Source: Lachnospiraceae bacterium
Lineage (GTDB): Bacteria > Bacillota > Clostridia > Lachnospirales > Lachnospiraceae
Assembly (NCBI GenBank): GCA_022791975.1
Contig: JAAWAC010000002.1
Span: 1 to 64,000, forward strand
Reading direction: 5' to 3'
DNA length: 64,000 bases
Positions 46,178 to 54,137 of this stretch are shown piece by piece. Position 1 is the first letter of the stretch; each line of letters opens with the position of its first letter. The translations under genes and the position numbers were made by a program. The notes below the pieces were generated by a model. That model was not told the origin of the DNA and did not search any database. It saw only the letters and a program-made list of their open reading frames with translations.

Positions 46178-47989
46178 TTGGCAGATAATAAAGTTAGCAA
46201 GGCAGATGTCTCTCTTGGGCAGCAGGACATCTGCCCAAGAGGGGAGTATCCCCGGCCACAGCTTAAACGGGAGCAGTGGATGTGTCTCAATGGTTCCTGG
46301 GATTTTGCCTTTGATGACCAGGATCGGGGACAGAGGGAACACTGGCAGGAGGGACATGTCTATGAGGAGAAGATCCTGGTGCCCTTTGTGTATTCCTGCA
46401 AACGGTCTGGGATTGGCAAGAGAGAGCTCCACGATGTGGTCTGGTATGAGAGGAGCTTTTCTCTCTGGGAAGTAGAGCCTAATCAGTGCTGCATCCTGCA
46501 TTTTGGAGCCGTGGATTATGGAGCGCAGGTCTGGGTGAATGGAACCTTTCTGGGAGAGCATCAGGGAGGAAGTGCTTCCTTTTCCTTTGATATCACCCAG
46601 GCCATCAGGGATGGGGAGAACCGGCTGACTCTGCGGGTCTGGGATGAGTCCCGAAATCTGGAGCTTCCCCGGGGAAAGCAGTTTTGGAAGGAACAGTCAG
46701 AGGGGATTTTTTATACGGGAAGCACAGGGATCTGGCAGAGCGTCTGGCTGGAGATATTGCCCAAATGTCATATTCGGCAACTCTACTTTACCCCGGATAT
46801 AGACAGAAAAATGATAGAGGTGGAGCTGCTTCTCTCAGAGAGGACCTGTGCCCGGGCAAAAATAGCCATTTCCTATGAGGGAATTTCCATGGTGGAGGAT
46901 GTGGTACAGGTAAGCGAGGGACGGGCGGTGCGCAGCTTTTTCCTGAATCAGAATGTGAACCTTCAGTGGGAGCACAGAAGCTATGAGTGGACGCCGGAGA
47001 CGCCTCATCTCTTTGATGTGGAAATTGTTCTGGAAAAGGAGGGACAGGAGGCGGATACTGTCACCTCGTATTTCGCTATGCGAAAGGCCCATGTGGAAAA
47101 TGGCCGGTTCCTTTTAAATAATCGTCCTTGCTACCAGCGGCTTTTGCTGGATCAGGGATATTGGCCGGATTCTCTTTTGACGGCTCCGGAGGATGAGGAT
47201 TTTGTAAAAGACATTACCCTATGTAAAGAAATGGGCTTTAATGGCGTGCGCAAGCACCAGAAGGCGGAGGATCCCCGGTATCTCTACTGGGCAGATAAGC
47301 TTGGGTTTCTGGTGTGGGGAGAGATGTCCAATGCCTATGTGTATTCCTCCGAATATGTGAGAAGGATGGTTCCTGAGTGGATGGAGCTTATCAAGAGAGA
47401 CTACAACCATCCCTGTATCGTGGCCTGGGTGCCCTTAAATGAATCCTGGGGCGTGGACGGAATCATGTACAATGTCCAGGAGCAGCATCACGCGGACAGC
47501 CTGTATCATCTGACCAAATCCCTGGATCAGACCCGGCTGGTGATCTCCAACGATGGCTGGAATCACACCACCTCGGATCTTCTCACGATCCACGACTATA
47601 CAGTGGAGGGAGAGGCATTGCGAAAACGCTACGAGAATCGGGAGCGGCTTCTGGGGGATATGCCCACCAACCGGACCTTATACGCAAAAGGTCATGAGGA
47701 TCAGGGACAGCCGGTGATTGTATCGGAGTTTGGAGGGATTTCCTTCCAGGTGGGAGAACAGGCAGGCTGGGGATATACAGAGGCCAAGAGTGGGGAGGAG
47801 TTTCTCCAGCAGTATCAAGAGATCTTATGTGCTCTCATAGATTCCCCCCTGGTTCAGGGGTTTGTGTATACGCAGTTCTGCGATGTGGAGCAGGAGATCA
47901 ATGGTCTGGTAAGTGCAGACCGGGTGCCCAAGGCCCCTGTGGAGGAAATCCGCCGGATTACCCTGGGAGAATCCCATAGACAAGAGTAA
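46178..47989 (+). CDS. Glycoside hydrolase family 2 protein
   Basis: 603 residues. Order of parts: sugar-binding jelly roll (about 20-180, NGSWDFAFDD, VWVNGTFLGEHQGG), immunoglobulin-like domain, then TIM barrel with acid/base Glu in PLNESWG and nucleophile Glu in VSEFGG. No signal peptide. The family covers beta-galactosidase, glucuronidase and arabinosidase-like activities; the GH51 neighbour suggests an arabinose-linked oligosaccharide. TTG start behind AGGAGTATAAAG. Confidence 0.88.
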   Translation: MADNKVSKADVSLGQQDICPRGEYPRPQLKREQWMCLNGSWDFAFDDQDRGQREHWQEGHVYEEKILVPFVYSCKRSGIGKRELHDVVWYERSFSLWEVEPNQCCILHFGAVDYGAQVWVNGTFLGEHQGGSASFSFDITQAIRDGENRLTLRVWDESRNLELPRGKQFWKEQSEGIFYTGSTGIWQSVWLEILPKCHIRQLYFTPDIDRKMIEVELLLSERTCARAKIAISYEGISMVEDVVQVSEGRAVRSFFLNQNVNLQWEHRSYEWTPETPHLFDVEIVLEKEGQEADTVTSYFAMRKAHVENGRFLLNNRPCYQRLLLDQGYWPDSLLTAPEDEDFVKDITLCKEMGFNGVRKHQKAEDPRYLYWADKLGFLVWGEMSNAYVYSSEYVRRMVPEWMELIKRDYNHPCIVAWVPLNESWGVDGIMYNVQEQHHADSLYHLTKSLDQTRLVISNDGWNHTTSDLLTIHDYTVEGEALRKRYENRERLLGDMPTNRTLYAKGHEDQGQPVIVSEFGGISFQVGEQAGWGYTEAKSGEEFLQQYQEILCALIDSPLVQGFVYTQFCDVEQEINGLVSADRVPKAPVEEIRRITLGESHRQE

Positions 47990-48005
47990 CATATGGAACA
48001 TATGG

Positions 48006-48052
48006 AAAAAAGGCATTACTGAGATCGGGAAATTCTCAGTCATGCCTTTTTT
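48006..48052 (+). terminator. Terminator of the glycosidase operon
   Basis: Stem AAAAAGGCAT plus ACTGAGA pairing with TCTCAGT plus ATGCCTTTTT, with a T run. Strong. Confidence 0.88.
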
Positions 48053-48053
48053 G

Positions 48054-48377
48054 TAGGGTCAGCTAAAAAGAAACTTTTTCAATTTTCCATGGACATCACA
48101 GCTTTCACTCATTCCCGGGGCACGGCGCCCTCCTGTTATCATAAGAGTGCCGCTCTTTCCAGATTGATACAATTCCATTTTAGCCTTATAATATAAGAAA
48201 AACGACGGATGAAAGGAAGAGGCAAGTGGTGCGCCTGGCTTTGAATTTGTGGTGCGGAAGAATCTGTCCAGCATCTGCTTTTTTCTGTTTTTCCAGTTGG
48301 GAACATACTGGATGATGTACATCTGCATTTATGGGGTGATATAGGGGACGGAGATTTTTAGGGGATGGAGATTTTTA
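48054..48377. other. Gap without a convincing gene
   Basis: 324 bases after the glycosidase terminator. An 89-codon minus-strand frame exists but has no ribosome site and an unlikely composition. Nothing else was identified; the gap may be decayed sequence of the truncated AraC gene that follows. Confidence 0.5.
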
Positions 48378-48500
48378 ATGAAAGATCCGGCAAGAAGTGT
48401 TTCGAAAATTACGGCTTTCTGCTGTTTTGACAGTCCCAGTCACTTTTCAAAAATATTTAAGCGTTTTTATCACTGTACACCCAGGGAATATTGGAGCTTT
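48378..48500 (+). pseudogene. AraC-type regulator remnant
   Basis: In this frame VSKITAFCCFDSPSHFSKIF followed by KRFYHCTPREYW is the second helix-turn-helix of an AraC regulator (family pattern GFxSxSHFSRxFKRxxGxSPxEYR). Only the last 40 residues survive; a stop codon lies directly before it and the first half is missing. It overlaps the upstream region of the TetR gene. Confidence 0.65.
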
Positions 48501-48522
48501 GGATCACAGGAAGGAGGATTTC

Positions 48523-49152
48523 ATGGCAAGACCTGTAAAAAGGCCACCGGAACAGTGGAAAAAAGAAATATTGGAGGCGGCCAAGGAGCTATTTTTATCA
48601 AAGGGCTATGAGGAGACCTCTGTAGCTGACATTATGGAACAGGTGGGAGGAGCAAAGGGGATGTTTTATCGCTTTTTCCAGAGCAAGGAGGAGGTTATGC
48701 ACGCCCTGGGGGACCAGATGTTTTTGGAAAACAATCCCTTTGAAGCGGTGAGAGGGCGAAAGGATCTCACTGGTCTCCAGAAGATCCAACAGGTGCTGAC
48801 GCTTTTTGGCTCCGATAAAGAGCGGGAACATCTCTATGAGCAGGCAGCCGGCATTTTGAAGGACCCGCATATTTTGGCTGCTGCGGTTGCAGCCAACAGG
48901 CAGGTGTTGACGCCTTTGTGGCTGGAGCTTATAGAGGAGGGGCAGGGGGATGGATCCATCCACACAGAATATGCCAGGGAGCTGTCAGAGCTATTGCCTC
49001 TTGTGAATTTCTGGCTGCTGCCCTCTGTTTTTCCGGCTACTGCTGATGAGATCCAACATAAATGTCGGTTTGTTGCGAAGGTCCTTTCAGCTATGGGACT
49101 GCCCATTCTAGAAGAGGAGATGTATGAGCGTGTGGAAAAAATATTGGGATGA
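48523..49152 (+). CDS. TetR-family transcriptional regulator
   Basis: 209 residues. ATG 48523 with AAGGAGG nine bases before gives MARPVKRPPEQWKKEILEAA, then LFLSKGYEETSVADIMEQVGGAKGMFYRFFQSKEEV, the TetR helix-turn-helix. The C-terminal ligand domain is generic. It lies upstream of rtcB in the same direction with a 160-base gap, so it could control the RNA repair genes, but no dyad operator was pinned down. Confidence 0.9.
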   Translation: MARPVKRPPEQWKKEILEAAKELFLSKGYEETSVADIMEQVGGAKGMFYRFFQSKEEVMHALGDQMFLENNPFEAVRGRKDLTGLQKIQQVLTLFGSDKEREHLYEQAAGILKDPHILAAAVAANRQVLTPLWLELIEEGQGDGSIHTEYARELSELLPLVNFWLLPSVFPATADEIQHKCRFVAKVLSAMGLPILEEEMYERVEKILG

Positions 49153-49312
49153 GAGTCTGCCTCCAAATAGAAGGCTGATAAGATCTGCCAGATTTTGGGA
49201 AGATCGCAACTTTTTTTAAATGATAATCCCCGGCCCAGGGAGTATGATAAGACCACAACAGAGATATAAAAGCCAAGGGATTTGGCAGAAATAATGGAAG
49301 GGAAGTGAAGAG

Positions 49313-50545
49313 ATGTTTGTGTTACAAAGGGAGCCGGGGAAATACCCCTTAAAGGTGTGGCTGGAGAGCCAGAAGGATCTGGAGGAGAGCTTCATGGAGC
49401 AGGCCGGCCATTTGTTGGAGCTTCCGTTTCTACATAAATGGGTTTGCCTTATGCCGGACACTCACGCGGGAATGGGGATGCCCATTGGGGGCGTAATTGC
49501 CGCCAAGGGCGTGATAATTCCCAATGCGGTGGGTGTGGATATTGGCTGCGGTATGGCCTATGTGAGAACCAATATTCCGGTGGAGGTGTTGAAGACTACC
49601 GAGAGTGGAAGTGGAAACCTGCTCCAGGGAATGGTGGGGGATATTCTGCGGAACATTCCCGTGGGGTTTGCCCATCATAAGACGCCCATGCCCTGCTATA
49701 CCATGGACCAGGCCCAGGAAGAGCTTTCCCGGTATGAGGAAAACCAGGAGCTCTTAGGGCAGCTGGAAGCAGGATATTTCCAGGTGGGAACCCTGGGAGG
49801 CGGCAATCATTTTATTGAGCTCCAGGAGGATGAGGAGGGGATTCTGTCGGTAATGCTTCACTCCGGCAGCCGCCATTTTGGAAAGTCTGTGTGCGATTAT
49901 TTTCATCAGAAGGCCCGGGAGCTCAATACCCGCTGGTACAGCCAGGTGCCCGACGGATACCGGCTTGCTTTTTTACCGGTGGACACAAGGGAGGGCCGTC
50001 AATATCTGGACTGGATGCAGCTGTCCATGGATTTTGCCCGGGAAAATCGGGAGAAGATGATGTTGGCTGTGAAAGCTATCCTGGAAAAATGGATTGGGAA
50101 GTATACGGATCTGACTCTGGAATATGGGGAGGAGATAAATTGCCACCACAACTATGCAGCCCTGGAAAACCACTATGGAGAGCATGTGTGGGTACATCGA
50201 AAGGGGGCTGTGCGGGCCAGAGAGGGGGAGCTGACTGTGATCCCGGGAGCTATGGGCTCCTACAGCTATGTGGTCCGGGGAAAGGGAAATCCCGAGAGCT
50301 TTTGCTCCTCCTCCCACGGCGCAGGCCGGGCCTATTCCCGCAAGGGAGCCATGAATGCCTTCACCTGCGAGCAGGTTATGGTGGATTTAAAAGATCAGGG
50401 CGTGGTCCTGGGAAAAAAGAATAAGCAGGACGTGGCGGAGGAAAGCCGTTTTGCCTACAAGGACATTGATAAGGTTATGGAAAATCAGCGAGAGCTGGTG
50501 ACCCCCATCCGACGGCTGAAAACCGTAGGTGTGGTAAAAGGATAG
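49313..50545 (+). CDS. rtcB: RtcB-family RNA ligase
   Basis: Joins RNA 2',3'-cyclic phosphate or 3'-phosphate ends to 5'-OH ends using GTP and Mn2+. 410 residues, the shorter bacterial type. Metal and active-site motifs: PDTHAGMGMPIGGV, VGVDIGCGMAYV (metal Cys), GTLGGGNHFIEL, MLHSGSRHFG, and SSSHGAGRAYSR with the His that takes GMP. Start ATG 49313, RBS GGGAAGTGAAGAG. Followed by a structured non-coding region with a tRNA-like core and a slipin gene. Confidence 0.95.
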   Translation: MFVLQREPGKYPLKVWLESQKDLEESFMEQAGHLLELPFLHKWVCLMPDTHAGMGMPIGGVIAAKGVIIPNAVGVDIGCGMAYVRTNIPVEVLKTTESGSGNLLQGMVGDILRNIPVGFAHHKTPMPCYTMDQAQEELSRYEENQELLGQLEAGYFQVGTLGGGNHFIELQEDEEGILSVMLHSGSRHFGKSVCDYFHQKARELNTRWYSQVPDGYRLAFLPVDTREGRQYLDWMQLSMDFARENREKMMLAVKAILEKWIGKYTDLTLEYGEEINCHHNYAALENHYGEHVWVHRKGAVRAREGELTVIPGAMGSYSYVVRGKGNPESFCSSSHGAGRAYSRKGAMNAFTCEQVMVDLKDQGVVLGKKNKQDVAEESRFAYKDIDKVMENQRELVTPIRRLKTVGVVKG

Positions 50546-51037
50546 GATTATCTTCCGGTTGGAAGCCGGTGATAATAGAGGGCCTGTTTCTCAAGCTTCC
50601 GGTTTTCGGCGTGTAGACATGCGCCGGGCCTGAGCGGTGCCGCCGCCTTTTAGATGGAGGGTATGCCAGAGGGCAGGCAAAAAGGATGATTATACAGAGG
50701 TTCGAATCCTCTCCTGTAAGGAACAGGTAGCTAAGTGGTAAAGCAATCATAACAACTGTATTTCCGTTACAGTCCCAACAGGAAAGAAGCTGTGAAAGGT
50801 CCTTCCTGGCCAGCGCCCCTATGGGGTGCCGGCAGCCGGAAAAAGGCAGCGCGGATCTGGATACCGAGGAGGAGCCTTAGGGGACAGCCCAGGGTGATTG
50901 GCCATGGGTCCTCCCCTACAGGTACTTTTCTTAAAGGTTCGTCCCCGTTTTTCCCGGTGGGGAGGGCCAGGCACACTTCTAAAAAGATAATATCATCATA
51001 CAACATACTATAAAATGGAAAAGGGGAGTGGAAGAAT
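50546..51037 (+). other. Structured non-coding region between rtcB and slipin
   Basis: 492 bases without a credible gene; a 73-codon plus-strand frame (50792-51013) lacks a ribosome site and is rich in Gly, Pro and Arg. Many hairpins are visible: TGCC-AGAG-GGCA (50664-50675), ACTGTA / TACAGT (50755-50773), CAGGAA / TTCCTG (about 50779-50809), GCGCCCC-TAT-GGGGTGC, and AGGGGA / TCCCCT enclosing CCCA / TGGG (about 50879-50917). This density suggests one long structured RNA or several processed ones around the tRNA-like core. Confidence 0.6.
50686..50750 (+). ncRNA. Circularly permuted tRNA-like RNA core
   Basis: Elements in 5' to 3' order: anticodon-stem-like ATGAT (50686-50690), 5-nt variable-like TATAC, T arm AGAGG-TTCGAAT-CCTCT (50696-50712), acceptor 3' strand CCTGT (50713-50717), cap loop AAGGA, acceptor 5' strand ACAGG (50723-50727), TA as positions 8-9, D arm GCT-AAGTGGTAA-AGC (50730-50744) with its GG, A26, and ATCAT (50746-50750) pairing back with ATGAT. 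Spacing matches a real tRNA throughout, but the halves are swapped and the acceptor stem has 5 bp and is closed. A 6-bp hairpin with a 7-nt loop TTTCCGT follows at 50755-50773 and looks like an anticodon arm. The tRNA-mimic module of bacterial Y RNAs is the nearest known parallel. Confidence 0.75.
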
Positions 51038-52159
51038 ATGAGGATCGTGATAAAAGAGCAGGAATGTGGATATTTGCTGAAAAACGGCATATTGCAGGGC
51101 CTTCTGTTTGCGGGAAAACACCGGGTAGCCTCCTGGCTGGGATATGCGTGCAAGGTCGTGCCCATGACAGGACAGGTAGATACCCATAAGCTTCCCGTGG
51201 AAATATTAATGAGGCAGCCGGAGTTTGCAAAGCGGGTGGTACGAGTACAGATTCCTGACAGCTGCATCGGACTCCATCTGGTCAATGGCATTTACAAGCA
51301 GGTGCTGATGGACGGGGAGGCCCTGTTCTGGAATGTGTTTGAGAAAAATGAGATCCGCCTGGTGGATGTGACTGGGACGGAGATGACCGAGGAACAGATT
51401 CCCCGGATGTACCGGCATTTGATTCCCACCCGGATGTACAAGCGAATCGTGGTGGGGGAAGGAGAGCTTGGTCTGTTATATGTGGACAATCAGTTTGAGC
51501 GGCAGCTGAAAAGCGGCACCTACTATTATTGGATATACGCCCACGAGGTGAGCTGCAAGGTGTTCAACATGAAAATACAGCAGCTGGAGATTTCCGGACA
51601 GGAGATCCTGACGGCGGATAAGGTGGGCATTCGTCTAAATATTTTGTGCAGCTACCAGATCACCGATCCTCTCCGGCTGGTACAGCGGATGGAGGGTGTG
51701 AGCAATCTTCTGTATGCCCAGATTCAGCTGCTGGTTCGGGAATATGTGGGGCAGTATCGGCTGGATGAGCTGTTGGCCCAGAAGGAGGAGATCGGCCGGT
51801 TCCTTTATACCCGCATAAGGGAGATACAGGAGGAATACTGCATCCAGGTGCAGAGCCTGGGCATCAAGGATGTGATCCTGCCCGGGGAGATCCGGGATAT
51901 TATGAATACCGTGCTGGTGGCGGAGAAAAAGGCCCAGGCCAATGTGATTATGCGTCGGGAGGAGGTGGCCTCCACCAGAAGCCTCCTGAACACAGCTAAG
52001 CTTATGGAGGAAAACCAGATTCTGTACCGCCTAAAAGAGCTGGAGTACCTGGAGCGCATCTGCGACAAGGTGGGATCCATCTCCTTAAATGGCGGGGGAA
52101 ATGTTCTGGAGCAGCTGGCTGGGTTGACGTTGCCAGGGGAGAAGCAGAGAGAGTCCTGA
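51038..52159 (+). CDS. Slipin (SPFH/Band 7) family protein
   Basis: 373 residues. An N-terminal segment (LLKNGILQGLLFAGKHRVASWLG) is followed by a Band 7 domain at about 140-330: LLYVDNQFERQLKSGTYYYW, SGQEILTADKVGIRLNILCSYQITDP, then the long helix VAEKKAQANVIMRREEV. No strong membrane helix, unlike most slipins. Slipins are known neighbours of RtcB in bacterial RNA-repair loci. RBS AAGGGGAG before ATG 51038. Separated from rtcB only by the tRNA-like region. Confidence 0.85.
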   Translation: MRIVIKEQECGYLLKNGILQGLLFAGKHRVASWLGYACKVVPMTGQVDTHKLPVEILMRQPEFAKRVVRVQIPDSCIGLHLVNGIYKQVLMDGEALFWNVFEKNEIRLVDVTGTEMTEEQIPRMYRHLIPTRMYKRIVVGEGELGLLYVDNQFERQLKSGTYYYWIYAHEVSCKVFNMKIQQLEISGQEILTADKVGIRLNILCSYQITDPLRLVQRMEGVSNLLYAQIQLLVREYVGQYRLDELLAQKEEIGRFLYTRIREIQEEYCIQVQSLGIKDVILPGEIRDIMNTVLVAEKKAQANVIMRREEVASTRSLLNTAKLMEENQILYRLKELEYLERICDKVGSISLNGGGNVLEQLAGLTLPGEKQRES

Positions 52160-52276
52160 CCAATCTCCAGGAGAAGGTCCAGGGCTTTCTTTGGAGGGAA
52201 AGGCCCCAGGCATCTGGTTGGAAAATGCAAAAGGGACACCTTAAGTGGCGGATTTTACAGTGAGGCCTATTTAGGA

Positions 52277-52306
52277 TTGCAGGCCCTGCGGATATTGTGT
52301 TATACT
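52277..52306 (+). promoter_or_regulatory. Probable promoter of Sel1-repeat gene
   Basis: TTGCAG at 52277, 18-base spacer, TATACT at 52301 with an upstream TG (extended -10). The gene starts about 55 bases on. Confidence 0.5.
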
Positions 52307-52365
52307 TTTTACAGCTTTGAGCAGTCATTTACAAATGCTGGAAGAAAGGATATGGAATTTGCGCA

Positions 52366-54060
52366 ATGGGATGCAGAATAGAAGAGGAGCTTTTGGAGCT
52401 TCTGGAGCGAGATATGATAGAGACGGCCAGATATTATCGGCGGGAGGCTCTGGCGGGGAATCCCTGGGCTATGTGTAATCTGGGATGGTGTCATGAAAAG
52501 GGAATTGGTACAGAATTCAACATTGCCCAGGCTGTGAGGTGGTATCAGGCAGCCGCTGAACAGGAGTATCCCAGAGGACTGCGGGAGATGGCCATGTGTT
52601 TTGAGTATGGCTACGGGGTGAAAAAGGATCTGGTGCGTGCAGTGGAATATTATCAAAAGGCTGCCCTACAGGGAGACGGGGAGGCTCAGTGCTGTCTGGC
52701 CTGGTGCTATGAGTATGGCAAGGGAATTCGGGAGGATCTGGAGGAGGCCGTAGTCTGGTATCGCCGGGCGGCGGAGCAGGAAAATATCCGGGCACAGAAT
52801 AATCTGGGCTGGTGCTATGCCCACGGCAAAGGGGTGAAGCTTGACTATGAGGAGGCTATGAAATGGCTGAAGCGGGCGGCAGAACAGAATTACGCCCGGT
52901 CCATGTGCACCATTGGCTGGCTTTACGAAAATGGCTATGGAGCTTCTCAGAGCTGGGAGGAGGCGGTATCCTGGTATCTTCGAAGCGCAGAAAGAGGCAA
53001 TTCCACAGCCATGTGCAACTTGGCCTGGTGCTATGCCAACGGCAGAGGCACGCAGCAGGATCTGGAGGGAGCCGTGGTCTGGTACCAGAAATCTGCAGAG
53101 CAGGGGGTTGTGCGGGCCCAGTATAATCTGGCTTACTGCTACAAGGATGGCAGAGGCGTTCAGCAGGACTATGAGGCAGCCATGAAGTGGTTTCAAAAGG
53201 CTGCAGATCAGGGGGATGCGGATGCCATGTGCTGCATTGGCTGGCTATATGAAAATGGCTATGGGGTGGAGCAAAACTGGAGAGAAGCTGTGGAGTGGTA
53301 CCAAAAAAGCGCCCAGGCTGGCTGCTCTACAGCCATGTGCAATCTGGCCTGGTGTTATGAAGAGGGCAAGGGGGTAAGCAAGGATGAGAAAATGGCCTCC
53401 CAGTGGTACCAAAAGAGCGCGGAAACAGGCTCTGCCTCCGCCATGTTTAATCTGGGATGGCACTGCGCCCATGGGTTGGGCCAGGAAGCCCTAAATTTTG
53501 AAAAGGCCTTCTACTGGTATACCCAGTCTGCGGAAAAGGGCGATGCCCGGGCTATGAATAATCTGGGAGAACTGTATCGAAAGGGACAGGGAGTGGAACA
53601 GGATTATGCCCAGGCCCTTGCATTGTATGAGCAGGCATCCCAGGAGGGGGATGCCTCCGCCATGTATAATCTGGGAGAGTGCCACGAGCTGGGCCAAGGG
53701 GTTGTGATAAATTTGGAAAAGGCGTTGGAATATTACCAACGGGCTTTAGAGCTTGGCAGTCCCAGCGCGTTTTGTGCCTTGGGACGGTTTTATGAGAAGG
53801 GGATTCAGGTGGAGATGGACCTCCGAAAGGCGTTGGAATATTACCAGCAGGCGGTAGAGCGGGGAGATGCTGAGGGCATGTATTATCTGGCTTGCTGCTA
53901 TGCCAAGGGGTGTGGCGTGGAGCTTAACAGAAGCCAGGCTAAGGAGCTCTGTGAGAAGGCTTTGAAATCCCGGGATTTGATAAATGAGAGAGATGAGAAG
54001 CTTCAACAAATGCTTGAAGAGCTTAAAGCTTCTCTAGAAGACCCCTCTGTAGGGTGCTGA
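52366..54060 (+). CDS. Sel1-repeat protein with 14 repeats
   Basis: 564 residues made almost only of 36-residue Sel1 repeats, 14 in all from residue about 32 (pattern AMCNLGWCYxxGxGVxxDxxxAVxWYxKAAEQGD). Cys and Trp are unusually frequent in the first helix. Such proteins act as binding scaffolds. The best ribosome site (GAAAGGAT) serves ATG 52352, which opens a 9-codon frame (MEFAQWDAE, then TAG); joining it to the main frame by one added base would give a natural N terminus, so a start frameshift is possible. Otherwise ATG 52366 is used. Confidence 0.85.
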   Translation: MGCRIEEELLELLERDMIETARYYRREALAGNPWAMCNLGWCHEKGIGTEFNIAQAVRWYQAAAEQEYPRGLREMAMCFEYGYGVKKDLVRAVEYYQKAALQGDGEAQCCLAWCYEYGKGIREDLEEAVVWYRRAAEQENIRAQNNLGWCYAHGKGVKLDYEEAMKWLKRAAEQNYARSMCTIGWLYENGYGASQSWEEAVSWYLRSAERGNSTAMCNLAWCYANGRGTQQDLEGAVVWYQKSAEQGVVRAQYNLAYCYKDGRGVQQDYEAAMKWFQKAADQGDADAMCCIGWLYENGYGVEQNWREAVEWYQKSAQAGCSTAMCNLAWCYEEGKGVSKDEKMASQWYQKSAETGSASAMFNLGWHCAHGLGQEALNFEKAFYWYTQSAEKGDARAMNNLGELYRKGQGVEQDYAQALALYEQASQEGDASAMYNLGECHELGQGVVINLEKALEYYQRALELGSPSAFCALGRFYEKGIQVEMDLRKALEYYQQAVERGDAEGMYYLACCYAKGCGVELNRSQAKELCEKALKSRDLINERDEKLQQMLEELKASLEDPSVGC

Positions 54061-54073
54061 TAGCACAGTTTTT

Positions 54074-54120
54074 CGTCCTCTTTACCTTAGAAAATGAAGG
54101 GAAGAGGACGATCTTTTTTT
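54074..54120. terminator. Terminator after Sel1 gene
   Basis: Stem CGTCCTCTT / AAGAGGACG, 19-nt loop, then TCTTTTTTT. Lies between convergent genes. Confidence 0.85.
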
Positions 54121-54137
54121 ATTTCTATGTGTCTTCT

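Noticed and set aside
48059..48328. 89-codon minus-strand frame after the glycosidase terminator
   Set aside because: No recognisable domain, no ribosome binding site, and it starts and ends in what looks like decayed intergenic sequence.
50723..50790. Ordinary (non-permuted) tRNA gene starting at ACAGG 50723
   Set aside because: There is no T arm or acceptor 3' strand downstream; those elements lie upstream at 50696-50717, so only a permuted fold uses all parts.
50792..51013. 73-codon plus-strand frame in the rtcB-slipin gap
   Set aside because: No ribosome site, improbable composition, and it overlaps conserved-looking hairpins.
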